Source of the DNA: Syntrophomonas sp. UBA5288
Lineage (GTDB): Bacteria > Bacillota > Syntrophomonadia > Syntrophomonadales > Syntrophomonadaceae
DNA length: 6,489 nucleotides
NCBI GenBank assembly: GCA_002408445.1
Contig: DHSK01000026.1
Span: forward strand, 94,636 to 101,124
Direction: 5' to 3'
The translations under genes were made by a program, and so were the position numbers. Below the pieces are notes generated by a model. The model saw only the letters and a program-made list of their open reading frames with translations, was not told where the DNA came from and ran no database searches. Below are positions 1 to 5,877 of this stretch, piece after piece; position 1 is the stretch's first letter, and each line of letters opens with the position of its first letter.

Positions 1-1448
1 GCTTCGGTATAGCGAGCCGGTGGCTTGGTTTTAGACTTTTTTAAACGGCAGTTTTTGACTTCCCTTTTCTCGCCTTTTTTAACCAGTTTAAGGGGCTGCT
101 CGGGCAGAGTTTCATTATCATGGGCTGCGTCTTTTTCAGGTATTACCGAGGTTACCGTTTTCCAACCCATTTGTTTTACCACTTTGCCCCGCGAGTAAAA
201 GTTTTCTCCGTTAACGGAAGTAATAAGTGTAGTCTGTTCGTACACATGGGGAGGATATAAAACGGCCAGAAAACGCCGGGCCACCAGATCATATATTTTC
301 TTTTCGTCTGCGCTCAGGCCGGCCAGATTAAGCTTTTCCTCCGTAGGAATTATGGCGTGATGGTCAGTAACTTTGCTGTTGTTGACGAAGCGCGGGCCGG
401 GGGATATTTTGCCCTGTAAAAGGGGTTTGACCAGATCAGCGTAAGGCCCCGCCTGCATTCCTTTTAACCGCTCCGGCAGAGTCGGAACAATATCGGAGGT
501 TATGTAACGAGAATCGGTTCGGGGATAGGTCAGCAGTTTGTGGCGCTCGTAGAGGTCCTGCATGATGGACAAGGTTTTCTGGGCCGGAAAAGCATAGCGC
601 CGGTTGGCATCCCTTTGCAGTTCGGTCAAATCATAAAGCAGCGGTGCCGGTTCGGTTTTGCTCTTCATGGTAATATCGGTTACCTCGCCGGTCTGCCCTT
701 TGGTCGCGGTCATGATGGACTGGGCCCGGGCCTGGTCGAAGATCTGGTTCCGGCCTTTGCTGTTGCGCCATTCCCCGAAATAATCACCGAAATCAGCCTG
801 GATGGTCCAATAATCCACCGGAACAAAGTGGTTGATCTCTTCCTCCCGTTTAATAATCATAGCCAGAGTAGGGGTCTGTACTCGTCCGGCCGTCAGCTGG
901 GCGTTAAATTTGCAGGTCAAAGCCCGGGTGACATTCAGCCCGATCAGCCAGTCGGCCTGGGCTCTGCACACCGCGGCATCATAAAGATTATTATATTCAT
1001 GGCCTGCTTTTAAATGAGCAAATCCATCTTTAATGGCAGCATCGGTTTGGGAGGAAATCCAAAGTCTTTTAAAGGGTTTTTTCCAGTGGGCCTGGGCCAT
1101 TATCCAGCGGGCCACCAGTTCGCCTTCGCGTCCGGAGTCGGTGGCTATGACCAGGTCTTTGATATCTCCCCTTTGCATCAAGCCCCTGATTACTTGATAT
1201 TGATGGGAGGTCTGCCTTATAACTTTTAATTTCATGGTTTCGGGCAGCATGGGCAGGTCTTCCATACGCCATTCTTTTAGTTTTTTATCGTAGTCGTCGG
1301 GCTCAGCTAATGTTACCAGATGGCCGAGCGCCCAGGTGACCACGTACTGCTGTCCTTCCAGATAACCTTTGCCTTTGTTGCTGCATTTTAAAACACGGGC
1401 AATTTCACGGGCTACACTGGGTTTTTCCGCCAGCACCAGAGATTTCAT
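1..1448 (-). CDS. topB: DNA topoisomerase III (type IA), N-terminal 482 residues, cut by window edge
   Basis: Type IA topoisomerase that cuts one DNA strand through a tyrosine link, passes the other strand and reseals; topoisomerase III enzymes mainly resolve replication and recombination intermediates. The frame is open from the ATG at 1448 to the left edge. The TOPRIM domain starts at once (MKSLVLAEKPS, Glu8) and continues with ATDSGREGELVARW (Asp104, Glu108, Glu110). The conserved stretch LTAGRVQTPTLAMI follows. The catalytic tyrosine is Tyr308 in LLTYPRTDSRY, and DHHAIIPTEE follows it. The visible part ends in KPPARYTEA, a signature of this family. The start is supported by a GAGGTAGG ribosome binding site at 1454-1461. 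The family is usually about 700 residues, so roughly a third is missing. It lies 17 bases after the small gene at 1466-1624 and is probably co-transcribed with it. Topoisomerase I (TopA) is less likely because the TOPRIM motif is DSGREGE and not DPDREGE. Confidence 0.95.
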   Translation of the reverse strand, partial: MKSLVLAEKPSVAREIARVLKCSNKGKGYLEGQQYVVTWALGHLVTLAEPDDYDKKLKEWRMEDLPMLPETMKLKVIRQTSHQYQVIRGLMQRGDIKDLVIATDSGREGELVARWIMAQAHWKKPFKRLWISSQTDAAIKDGFAHLKAGHEYNNLYDAAVCRAQADWLIGLNVTRALTCKFNAQLTAGRVQTPTLAMIIKREEEINHFVPVDYWTIQADFGDYFGEWRNSKGRNQIFDQARAQSIMTATKGQTGEVTDITMKSKTEPAPLLYDLTELQRDANRRYAFPAQKTLSIMQDLYERHKLLTYPRTDSRYITSDIVPTLPERLKGMQAGPYADLVKPLLQGKISPGPRFVNNSKVTDHHAIIPTEEKLNLAGLSADEKKIYDLVARRFLAVLYPPHVYEQTTLITSVNGENFYSRGKVVKQMGWKTVTSVIPEKDAAHDNETLPEQPLKLVKKGEKREVKNCRLKKSKTKPPARYTE

Positions 1449-1465
1449 GTATTCCTACCTCACTT

Positions 1466-1624
1466 CTATTTGGGCGAAAGGCCGCCTTTCTTGGTTTTTT
1501 TATTGGCGGGCCTGGTGCCGTAACGATCTTCGGGGCCCCGTTTTATACTGCCCTGTGAGGCACTCTTTTGCTTCTTTTTTTCAATCAACTGACGCATTAT
1601 TTCCATATCTTTATCTTCAGCCAT
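1466..1624 (-). CDS. Small basic protein of unknown function, 52 residues
   Basis: I do not recognise this family. The frame runs from ATG at 1622-1624 to TAG at 1466-1468. It is preceded by a near-ideal GGAGG ribosome binding site at 1631-1635, six bases from the ATG. The protein has 11 lysines and 4 arginines against 7 acidic residues, a net charge of about +8. The N-terminal third (MAEDKDMEIMRQLIEKKKQK) looks like a charged helix. The rest is rich in Gly, Pro and Lys and probably unfolded, with the segment IKRGPEDRYGTRP in the middle. There are no cysteines, signal peptide or membrane segment. It ends 17 bases before topB, so it is probably the first gene of a two-gene operon. A nucleic-acid-binding or TopB-associated role is a guess from charge and position only. 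The strong ribosome binding site and tight spacing are the main evidence that it is real. Confidence 0.7.
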   Translation of the reverse strand: MAEDKDMEIMRQLIEKKKQKSASQGSIKRGPEDRYGTRPANKKTKKGGLSPK

Positions 1625-1652
1625 AATTAACCTCCATAGTTATATTAGATAA

Positions 1653-1784
1653 TTTTGCATAATTAACTTTTTCCTATGATCAAGCAATAACTTTGCAAAT
1701 GTCATCCTGAGGCAAAGCCGAAGGATCTTAAGATTCTTCGCTAACGCTCAGAATGACAAATGGGATTTTGGAAATTATGCCAAA
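1653..1784 (-). repeat. MITE-like element, copy 1 (132 bp)
   Basis: A non-coding element bounded by an inverted repeat: TTTTGCATAATTA at 1653-1665 and AAATTATGCCAAA at 1772-1784 (11 of 13 positions pair). It matches copy 2 (5669-5839) in reverse orientation, including the termini, a CCCATTTGTCAT segment just inside one end, an AGTTAATTATGCAAAA end and the palindromic core. Compared with copy 2 it has about 20 extra bases (around 1676-1698) between the core and the left terminus, and it lacks the duplicated half-arm. CTCTCATA follows the right terminus in both copies, so the true boundary may lie about 8 bases further out. No transposase is encoded, so any mobility would need an enzyme acting in trans. 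Confidence 0.8.
1700..1758. repeat. Palindromic core of MITE copy 1
   Basis: The left arm at 1700-1729 begins TGTCATCCTGAG and ends GAAGGATCTT. The right arm at 1730-1758 is its imperfect reverse complement and ends CAGAATGACA. The arms abut with no spacer, so the transcript of either strand could form one long hairpin of about 29 pairs with a few mismatches. From memory, this core resembles a dispersed GTCATCCTGAGCG...GAAGGATCT sequence seen between genes in many bacterial genomes; I could not check that here. Confidence 0.8.
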
Positions 1785-1805
1785 CTCTCATATATTAGTG
1801 TAATT

Positions 1806-1833
1806 ATTATACCACAAATGGCAATACCGCTAA
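1806..1833 (-). promoter_or_regulatory. Candidate SigA-type promoter for the small gene and topB
   Basis: On the minus strand there is a perfect TATAAT at 1806-1811 with an upstream TGG, forming the extended -10 TGGTATAAT. A weak -35, TTAGCG, lies at 1828-1833 with a 16-base spacer. Transcription would start near 1799, about 175 bases before the small gene, and would run through MITE copy 1. The extended -10 makes up for the weak -35. A promoter inside the AT-rich repeat cannot be excluded. Confidence 0.45.
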
Positions 1834-1853
1834 GTAAATGGGCAGATCCAAAA

Positions 1854-1921
1854 GGGGGCCGGGCGACAGTTCCCGCCATCCCTTGAAAACAAAGTATCCC
1901 GGGAACCATCGCCCGCCCCCC
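1854..1921 (-). terminator. Intrinsic terminator of the Fe-S oxidoreductase gene
   Basis: Arms at 1854-1875 and 1900-1921 are reverse complements at 19 of 22 positions and very GC-rich. The loop is 24 bases. On the minus strand the hairpin is followed by TTTT (1850-1853). It begins 17 bases after the oxidoreductase stop codon, as expected for its terminator. The T-run is short but the stem is strong. Confidence 0.8.
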
Positions 1922-1938
1922 TCGCTGAAGCTTTTATG

Positions 1939-4062
1939 CTACTGGCTTTGCCAGAGGATCTCGGTAATGTCCATAATTTGAACGGTCTCGTCGGCCTGGG
2001 CTTCTTTGAGGCCGTCGCTTAGCATGGTCAAGCAATAAGGACAATTACTCGCAATCATTTTGGGATCAGGCTCCAGCAGTTGTGCGGTACGCGTTTCATT
2101 TATTCGTTTGTGACCTGTGACCGGCCTTTCTTCCAGCCACATCCTGCCCCCTCCTGCCCCACAGCAAAAACCGGATTCTTTTTGTTTTTTAATGTCCAGC
2201 AGATTGGCCCCTACCGAACGCAGCACTTCCCGGGGAGCATCATATAGATCATTGTGCCGGCCCAGGAAACAGGAATCATGATAGCTTACCGGCTGGTTCA
2301 ATTTATGGTTTACCGTTAACTTACCTTCGGCGATTAACCGGGCCAGTATCTCTGAGGCATGGTAGACTTCGTATTTCCCGCCCATCTGGGGATACTCATT
2401 TTTTATGGTGTTATAGCCGTGGGGGCAGAGGCAAATAATTTTTTTGACTCCGTATTTATTGAACGTTTCGATGTTGTGGGCAGCCAGAGTCTGGTATAAA
2501 TATTCATTACCCAGCCGCCGCGCCGGATCACCGCAGCATTGCTCCTCATTACCCAGGCAGGCAAAGCTTATTCCCGCTTTATGCAGCAGTCTCACCAGGG
2601 CCTCCCCTACTTTCTTATAGCGGTCATCGAAAGCCACCGCACAGCCGGTATAAAACAGATATTCAAATTCGCGTCCATCCTCCGGCACCAGATTAATGAG
2701 GTCGCGCACGCCCTTATCTATCATCCAATCAGCCCGGCAAGCCCATCCCACACCCCAGGGATTATAATTACGTTCCAGATTGGTAAAAGCAGCCTGGGCC
2801 TCACCCGGCATATCCCCTTGCCACATGACCAGATTACGCCGCATCTCGGTGATTTTATGCAAATGTTCTATAAACATGGGGCAATGAACTACACAAGCCC
2901 GGCAATTGGTGCAGGCCCAAAGTACATCGGGAGTAACCACATCGTATATCAGGCTGGCTTCACGGGGGTCGATTTCTTCACGTTCACTGGAAGTGGTCAT
3001 CGCCAGTTCACCATTTTCTTCGGGTTGTTGATGGGTTAGATAGGCTGCTTTGTCGTCCATGTGTTTTTTCATGGCCTGGATAAGGGTTATCTTGGGGTTT
3101 AGCGTTTTGCCGGTCATATAAGCCGGGCAATTTTCCTGACAGCGCCCGCAACGAATGCAGGCATCCAGATCCATGAGGTCTTTCCAGCCCAATTCTTCTA
3201 TTTTCTCTACCCCAAACTGTTCGGCTTCTTCTATATTTTCAACCATGCGGCAGGCGCTGGGGTCAAAATCACGAAAGCCATAGTTAAGCATACCCGTAAA
3301 AATGTGCCATAGTTTGGTAAAGGGAACCAGAGCTATAAATAGGAAGGCCAACACCATGTGGGACCACCAGTTGATGCGGTGCCAGAACAGAACCTGGGCC
3401 AGGGAGGAACCTTTGAAAAGACCGGCAAAATACCAGCCGATGGGTGATGCCGACTGTTCATAGGCTAAACGTTGCAGGTCCGGAGCCAGCTTCATCTGGG
3501 CGGCCAGGCGCAAACCTTCGATAACATAACCACCCAAAAGGATAACCGCAATCAGCAGCAGAAGCCAGCCATCAAGCGGTTTGGTGTCATTGAGCCGGTC
3601 CGGCCTCATTATGTAACGTATGACAGCCAGACCCAATACCCCTATTAAGGCAAGAAAACCGGTTACATCAGCCAGCCAGGAGAGTCCGATATAGTAATTG
3701 CCGGTTAAAGGAGGAAAATTGATTTTATCCCAACTGGCGAAACTGGCGGTAGTGATGAGCAGCACCACAAAACCCCAGAAGAGCATCAAATGCAGCCAGC
3801 CGGGCAAAGGTTTGCGTATCACCCGCAGCTGGCCAAAGGTATAGGAAAGCCAGGATAAGATACGGCGCCCGGCCTGGTCGTTGCGATGCTGTTCACCCTG
3901 GCCCAGTTTCCATACCTGGACCCGGTTGTAAAAACCGTAAATGAAGATACCCAAAGGAATCAACATCAGTATATAAATCAGCCATTCGTAGGGTATATTG
4001 GCCCCCACCACGCGCATGGGAACATTATAGCCGCCCTCCAGCGGTTCATAAGCAAATATCAT
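1939..4062 (-). CDS. Membrane-bound Fe-S oxidoreductase, probable ETF:menaquinone oxidoreductase (EMO type), 707 aa
   Basis: Probably takes electrons from reduced electron-transfer flavoprotein (EtfAB) and passes them through Fe-S clusters and heme b to menaquinone, the step that links acyl-CoA oxidation to the membrane in syntrophic butyrate oxidisers. The N-terminal part is NarI-like with about five to six membrane helices (near residues 26-46, 90-108, 127-151, 165-183, 233-250) and candidate heme-ligand histidines 91, 228, 235 and 253. Two 4Fe-4S motifs follow: CIRCGRCQENCP (Cys302, 305, 308, 312) and CTNCRACVVHCP (Cys384, 387, 390, 394). Two CCG (heterodisulfide-reductase-type) domains end the protein, with Cys474, CCG at 509-511 and CLCPHG at 544-549, then Cys598, CCG at 633-635 and CPYC at 674-677. 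The ATG at 4062 is chosen because AAGGAGG (4077-4083) lies upstream of it. A TTG at 4089 would contain that site and precede the predicted transcript start. No etfAB is adjacent. Another electron donor, as in HdrD- or GlpC-like relatives, is possible. Confidence 0.88.
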   Translation of the reverse strand: MIFAYEPLEGGYNVPMRVVGANIPYEWLIYILMLIPLGIFIYGFYNRVQVWKLGQGEQHRNDQAGRRILSWLSYTFGQLRVIRKPLPGWLHLMLFWGFVVLLITTASFASWDKINFPPLTGNYYIGLSWLADVTGFLALIGVLGLAVIRYIMRPDRLNDTKPLDGWLLLLIAVILLGGYVIEGLRLAAQMKLAPDLQRLAYEQSASPIGWYFAGLFKGSSLAQVLFWHRINWWSHMVLAFLFIALVPFTKLWHIFTGMLNYGFRDFDPSACRMVENIEEAEQFGVEKIEELGWKDLMDLDACIRCGRCQENCPAYMTGKTLNPKITLIQAMKKHMDDKAAYLTHQQPEENGELAMTTSSEREEIDPREASLIYDVVTPDVLWACTNCRACVVHCPMFIEHLHKITEMRRNLVMWQGDMPGEAQAAFTNLERNYNPWGVGWACRADWMIDKGVRDLINLVPEDGREFEYLFYTGCAVAFDDRYKKVGEALVRLLHKAGISFACLGNEEQCCGDPARRLGNEYLYQTLAAHNIETFNKYGVKKIICLCPHGYNTIKNEYPQMGGKYEVYHASEILARLIAEGKLTVNHKLNQPVSYHDSCFLGRHNDLYDAPREVLRSVGANLLDIKKQKESGFCCGAGGGRMWLEERPVTGHKRINETRTAQLLEPDPKMIASNCPYCLTMLSDGLKEAQADETVQIMDITEILWQSQ

Positions 4063-4076
4063 GGTTATAATCCCTG

Positions 4077-4083
4077 CCTCCTT
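4077..4083 (-). promoter_or_regulatory. Ribosome binding site that decides the oxidoreductase start
   Basis: AAGGAGG on the minus strand lies 14 bases before the ATG at 4062, somewhat farther than the usual 5-10. It falls inside the reading frame of the alternative TTG start at 4089, which has no such site of its own. This favours the ATG and a 707-residue protein beginning MIFAYEPLEGG. Confidence 0.65.
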
Positions 4084-4089
4084 CAGCAA

Positions 4090-4117
4090 ATTATAGTCTC
4101 ATGGTAATTTGCCCCAA
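4090..4117 (-). promoter_or_regulatory. Candidate promoter of the Fe-S oxidoreductase gene
   Basis: On the minus strand TATAAT lies at 4090-4095, with TTGGGG at 4112-4117 as a weak -35 and a 16-base spacer. The transcript would start near 4083, giving a leader of only about 21 bases with the ribosome binding site at its very 5' end. That is tight, so a second upstream promoter is possible. Together with the hairpin just upstream it suggests that the oxidoreductase is a single-gene transcription unit. Confidence 0.45.
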
Positions 4118-4134
4118 GGAGACAGAAATTATTA

Positions 4135-4174
4135 CAGGCACGGGGATGGTCAGTTGCCTGAGTTCCCGTGCCTG
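4135..4174 (-). terminator. Terminator-like hairpin after the helicase gene
   Basis: Arms at 4135-4146 and 4163-4174 pair over 12 positions (11 Watson-Crick, one G-T). An inner 4-bp stem (4150-4153 with 4158-4161) closes a TTGC loop. On the minus strand the stem is followed by TAATAATTTCTGTC, which has scattered T residues and no clean run, so termination may be partial. It starts about 20 bases after the helicase stop codon. Confidence 0.6.
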
Positions 4175-4193
4175 GATTGTGCTGGTTTAAGCC

Positions 4194-5588
4194 CTATTTA
4201 CGGTGGCGGCCGGAGTCGCGTTTGCGTTGCGATGAGGGCGGGCGTTTGTTGCCGGCCGGTTTTCTTCGGAACCGTTGCTCATCAGCCGTTATGTCAACCG
4301 GAGTCATGTCCGGTTGTTTGGTAAGCAGCTTTAAAGCGGCGGACAAGAGAGTGACGGAATCATTCTCATCCAGTAATTCCTGGGCTAATTTATGGTAGGC
4401 GGAGAAATCTGCCTCCTCCACCACCTGTATTAATTTCTCGACCGCCAGGTGCTGCTGCCCTTCGATGGCTTCTATCAGTGAAGGCACCGGTTTACGGATC
4501 AGTCTGCGTTTGATGGCATGTTCTATGTTTTGCAGCTGTCCGAATTCCCGTGGAGTTATAAAGGTCATCGCTATTCCCGGGTTGCCGGCCCGGCCGGTAC
4601 GTCCGATCCGGTGCACATAACCTTCCGGATCCTGGGGAATGTCAAAATTATAAACATGGGTCACTCCGCTTATATCAAGACCCCGGGCGGCAACATCGGT
4701 CGCCACCAGTATCTCGGTCGTGCCTTCCCGAAAATGGTGCAGCACACTGTCACGTTTGGATTGGGTCAAATCACCATGCAGCCCTTCGGCTGAATAACCG
4801 CGCGTGTTCAAAGCCTCAAAAAGTTCATCGACCCTTCTCTTGGTGCGGCCAAAAACGATAGCCAGGTCGGGTGACTGGATATCCAGCAGGCGGCACAGGA
4901 CATCGAATTTCTGCCTTTCCTGCAGCTCGATAAAGTATTGTTCGGTATCAGGAACGGTCATCTCTTTGTTTTTGATACTGATGATAACCGGGTCCTGCAT
5001 GTACTGCCGGGCCAGGTTTTGTATAGCGGCAGGCATGGTGGCGGAAAATAACAGGGTCTGCCGCTGGGAAGGCACCTGTTCCAGGATGGTTTCGATATCT
5101 TCGCGGAAGCCCATATCAAGCATTTCATCCGCTTCATCCAGGACTACCATGCTTAAATGCTGTAAACGCACCGTCTTTCTGCGCAGGTGGTCCATTAAAC
5201 GGCCCGGCGTTCCGACGATGATCTGGGGCCTTTTCTTAAGGGCCTTTATCTGGTAGGTTATTTCCTGCCCGCCGTAAATGGGCAGAGAACGAATACCCTT
5301 GTACTGGCCGATCTTATTTAATTCTTCGGCTACCTGAATGGCCAGTTCCCGGGTAGGGGCAATTACCATTCCCTGGATAGCTTCCGCATCCGGATCTAAT
5401 TTTTCTACCATCGGGATACCGAAGGCAGCGGTTTTACCGGTTCCGGTCTGGGCCTGGCCAATTACATCCTGACCATTGAGGACCAGCGGTATAGTTTTTT
5501 CCTGTACCGGAGTAGCTTCTTCAAAGCCCATATGGGCGGTTGCGCGAATTACTGAATCACTGAGATTCATTGCATTGAATGCCGGCAT
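4194..5588 (-). CDS. cshA: DEAD-box ATP-dependent RNA helicase, CshA-like, 464 aa
   Basis: ATP-driven RNA helicase of the bacterial cytoplasm; CshA relatives take part in mRNA turnover with the degradosome, ribosome assembly and growth in the cold. All family motifs are present in order: Q motif GFEEATPVQ (21-29), Walker A AQTGTGKT (46-53), PTRELA (78-83), TPGR (127-130), DEAD (151-154), SAT (182-184), IVFGRTK (244-250), ATDVAARGLDI (296-306) and HRIGRTGR (326-333). The helicase core ends near residue 360. A tail of about 100 residues follows, ending in a strongly basic, Arg/Lys/Pro-rich segment (about 438-464) typical of RNA-binding tails in this group. Length is close to that of Bacillus CshA (about 490). 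The start at 5588 fits the family's usual N-terminus (MPAFNAMNLSDSV), although the ribosome binding site (GAGAGATGAG) is only moderate. It has its own promoter at 5627-5655. DeaD or CshB are alternative names; the tail shows no obvious DbpA-type RNA-binding domain. Confidence 0.93.
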   Translation of the reverse strand: MPAFNAMNLSDSVIRATAHMGFEEATPVQEKTIPLVLNGQDVIGQAQTGTGKTAAFGIPMVEKLDPDAEAIQGMVIAPTRELAIQVAEELNKIGQYKGIRSLPIYGGQEITYQIKALKKRPQIIVGTPGRLMDHLRRKTVRLQHLSMVVLDEADEMLDMGFREDIETILEQVPSQRQTLLFSATMPAAIQNLARQYMQDPVIISIKNKEMTVPDTEQYFIELQERQKFDVLCRLLDIQSPDLAIVFGRTKRRVDELFEALNTRGYSAEGLHGDLTQSKRDSVLHHFREGTTEILVATDVAARGLDISGVTHVYNFDIPQDPEGYVHRIGRTGRAGNPGIAMTFITPREFGQLQNIEHAIKRRLIRKPVPSLIEAIEGQQHLAVEKLIQVVEEADFSAYHKLAQELLDENDSVTLLSAALKLLTKQPDMTPVDITADEQRFRRKPAGNKRPPSSQRKRDSGRHRK

Positions 5589-5626
5589 TAACTCATCTCT
5601 CTTTCTGATTGTCGAATAGGTGTAAT

Positions 5627-5655
5627 ATTTTACCTCATCTAGCCAAGCATATCAA
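5627..5655 (-). promoter_or_regulatory. Strong SigA-type promoter of the helicase gene
   Basis: On the minus strand TTGATA (5650-5655) and TAAAAT (5627-5632) are separated by exactly 17 bases. Each hexamer matches five of six consensus positions. The transcript would start near 5620, giving a leader of about 32 bases before the ATG at 5588. It lies just downstream of MITE copy 2. Confidence 0.7.
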
Positions 5656-5663
5656 ATGAGGTA
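5631..5663. promoter_or_regulatory. Perfect 8-bp dyad bracketing the helicase promoter, operator-like
   Basis: TACCTCAT at 5631-5638 and ATGAGGTA at 5656-5663 are perfect reverse complements separated by 17 bases. One arm abuts the -35 and the other covers the end of the spacer and the first bases of the -10. This is where a dimeric repressor could bind. On the plus strand the same hairpin is followed by TCTTTTTTT, so a weak plus-strand terminator is an alternative reading. Confidence 0.4.
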
Positions 5664-5668
5664 TCTTT

Positions 5669-5839
5669 TTTTGCATAATTACAAAAACCCCATTTGTCAT
5701 TGTTATGAATAACGTTTTTTGTCATCCTGAACTTGGGCTATGTCATCCTGAGCGAAGCCGAAGGATCTTCCCCGCTCGGAGATTGAAAGATCCTTCACTA
5801 CGTTCAGGATGACATTAGGGAAAAGTTAATTATGCAAAA
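5669..5839 (+). repeat. MITE-like element, copy 2 (171 bp)
   Basis: A non-coding element with perfect 13-bp terminal inverted repeats, TTTTGCATAATTA at 5669-5681 and TAATTATGCAAAA at 5827-5839. It matches copy 1 in reverse orientation. It carries a palindromic core at 5741-5814 and an additional half-arm at 5720-5739 that copy 1 lacks. It lies between the sbcC stop codon and the helicase promoter. No recognisable intrinsic terminator follows sbcC, so the core hairpin may slow or end sbcC transcription, though it has no T-run. Confidence 0.82.
5741..5814. repeat. Palindromic core of MITE copy 2
   Basis: The left arm at 5741-5769 starts TGTCATCCTGAGCG and ends GAAGGATCTT. The right arm at 5787-5814 starts AAGATCCTTC and ends CAGGATGACA. 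They are reverse complements with a few mismatches and a one-base gap. The 17-base loop CCCCGCTCGGAGATTGA separates them, unlike copy 1, where the arms abut. Confidence 0.8.
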
Positions 5840-5877
5840 CTCTCATAGTATAGTATAAACATTACCGTTTAATTTCA

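Larger units (their letters stand above)
1625..1938. other. Intergenic region between the Fe-S oxidoreductase gene and the small gene
   Basis: This 314-base stretch has no convincing gene on either strand. Read on the minus strand it holds, in order: the terminator of the oxidoreductase gene (1854-1921), a candidate extended -10 promoter (1806-1833), a MITE-like repeat (1653-1784) and the ribosome binding site of the small gene (1631-1635). If the promoter is right, the repeat is transcribed as part of a leader of about 175 bases. Confidence 0.7.

Noticed and set aside
540..1013. Plus-strand open frame of 157 codons, and the similar one at 1014-1229
   Set aside because: Both lie antisense inside topB, whose frame and motifs are unambiguous, and their translations resemble no protein family.
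1369..1626. Plus-strand open frame of 85 codons across the topB start and the small gene
   Set aside because: It is antisense to two better-supported starts with ribosome binding sites and has no convincing site of its own.
2539..3039. Plus-strand open frame of 166 codons
   Set aside because: It is a shadow of the Fe-S oxidoreductase, covering its cysteine-rich region in antisense.
4063..4089. TTG at 4089 as the oxidoreductase start, giving 716 residues
   Set aside because: The AAGGAGG site falls inside this extension and the predicted transcript start lies downstream of the TTG.
4804..5256. Plus-strand open frame of 150 codons inside the helicase region
   Set aside because: It is antisense to intact helicase motifs and rich in Arg and Ser, as expected for a shadow frame.
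5631..5673. Plus-strand intrinsic terminator (8-bp hairpin followed by T7)
   Set aside because: No plus-strand gene reads into it. The position over a strong minus-strand promoter makes an operator or chance the better reading, though I cannot exclude it.
1653..5839. CRISPR repeats
   Set aside because: There are only two copies, in opposite orientations about 4 kb apart, with terminal inverted repeats and no spacer array or cas genes.
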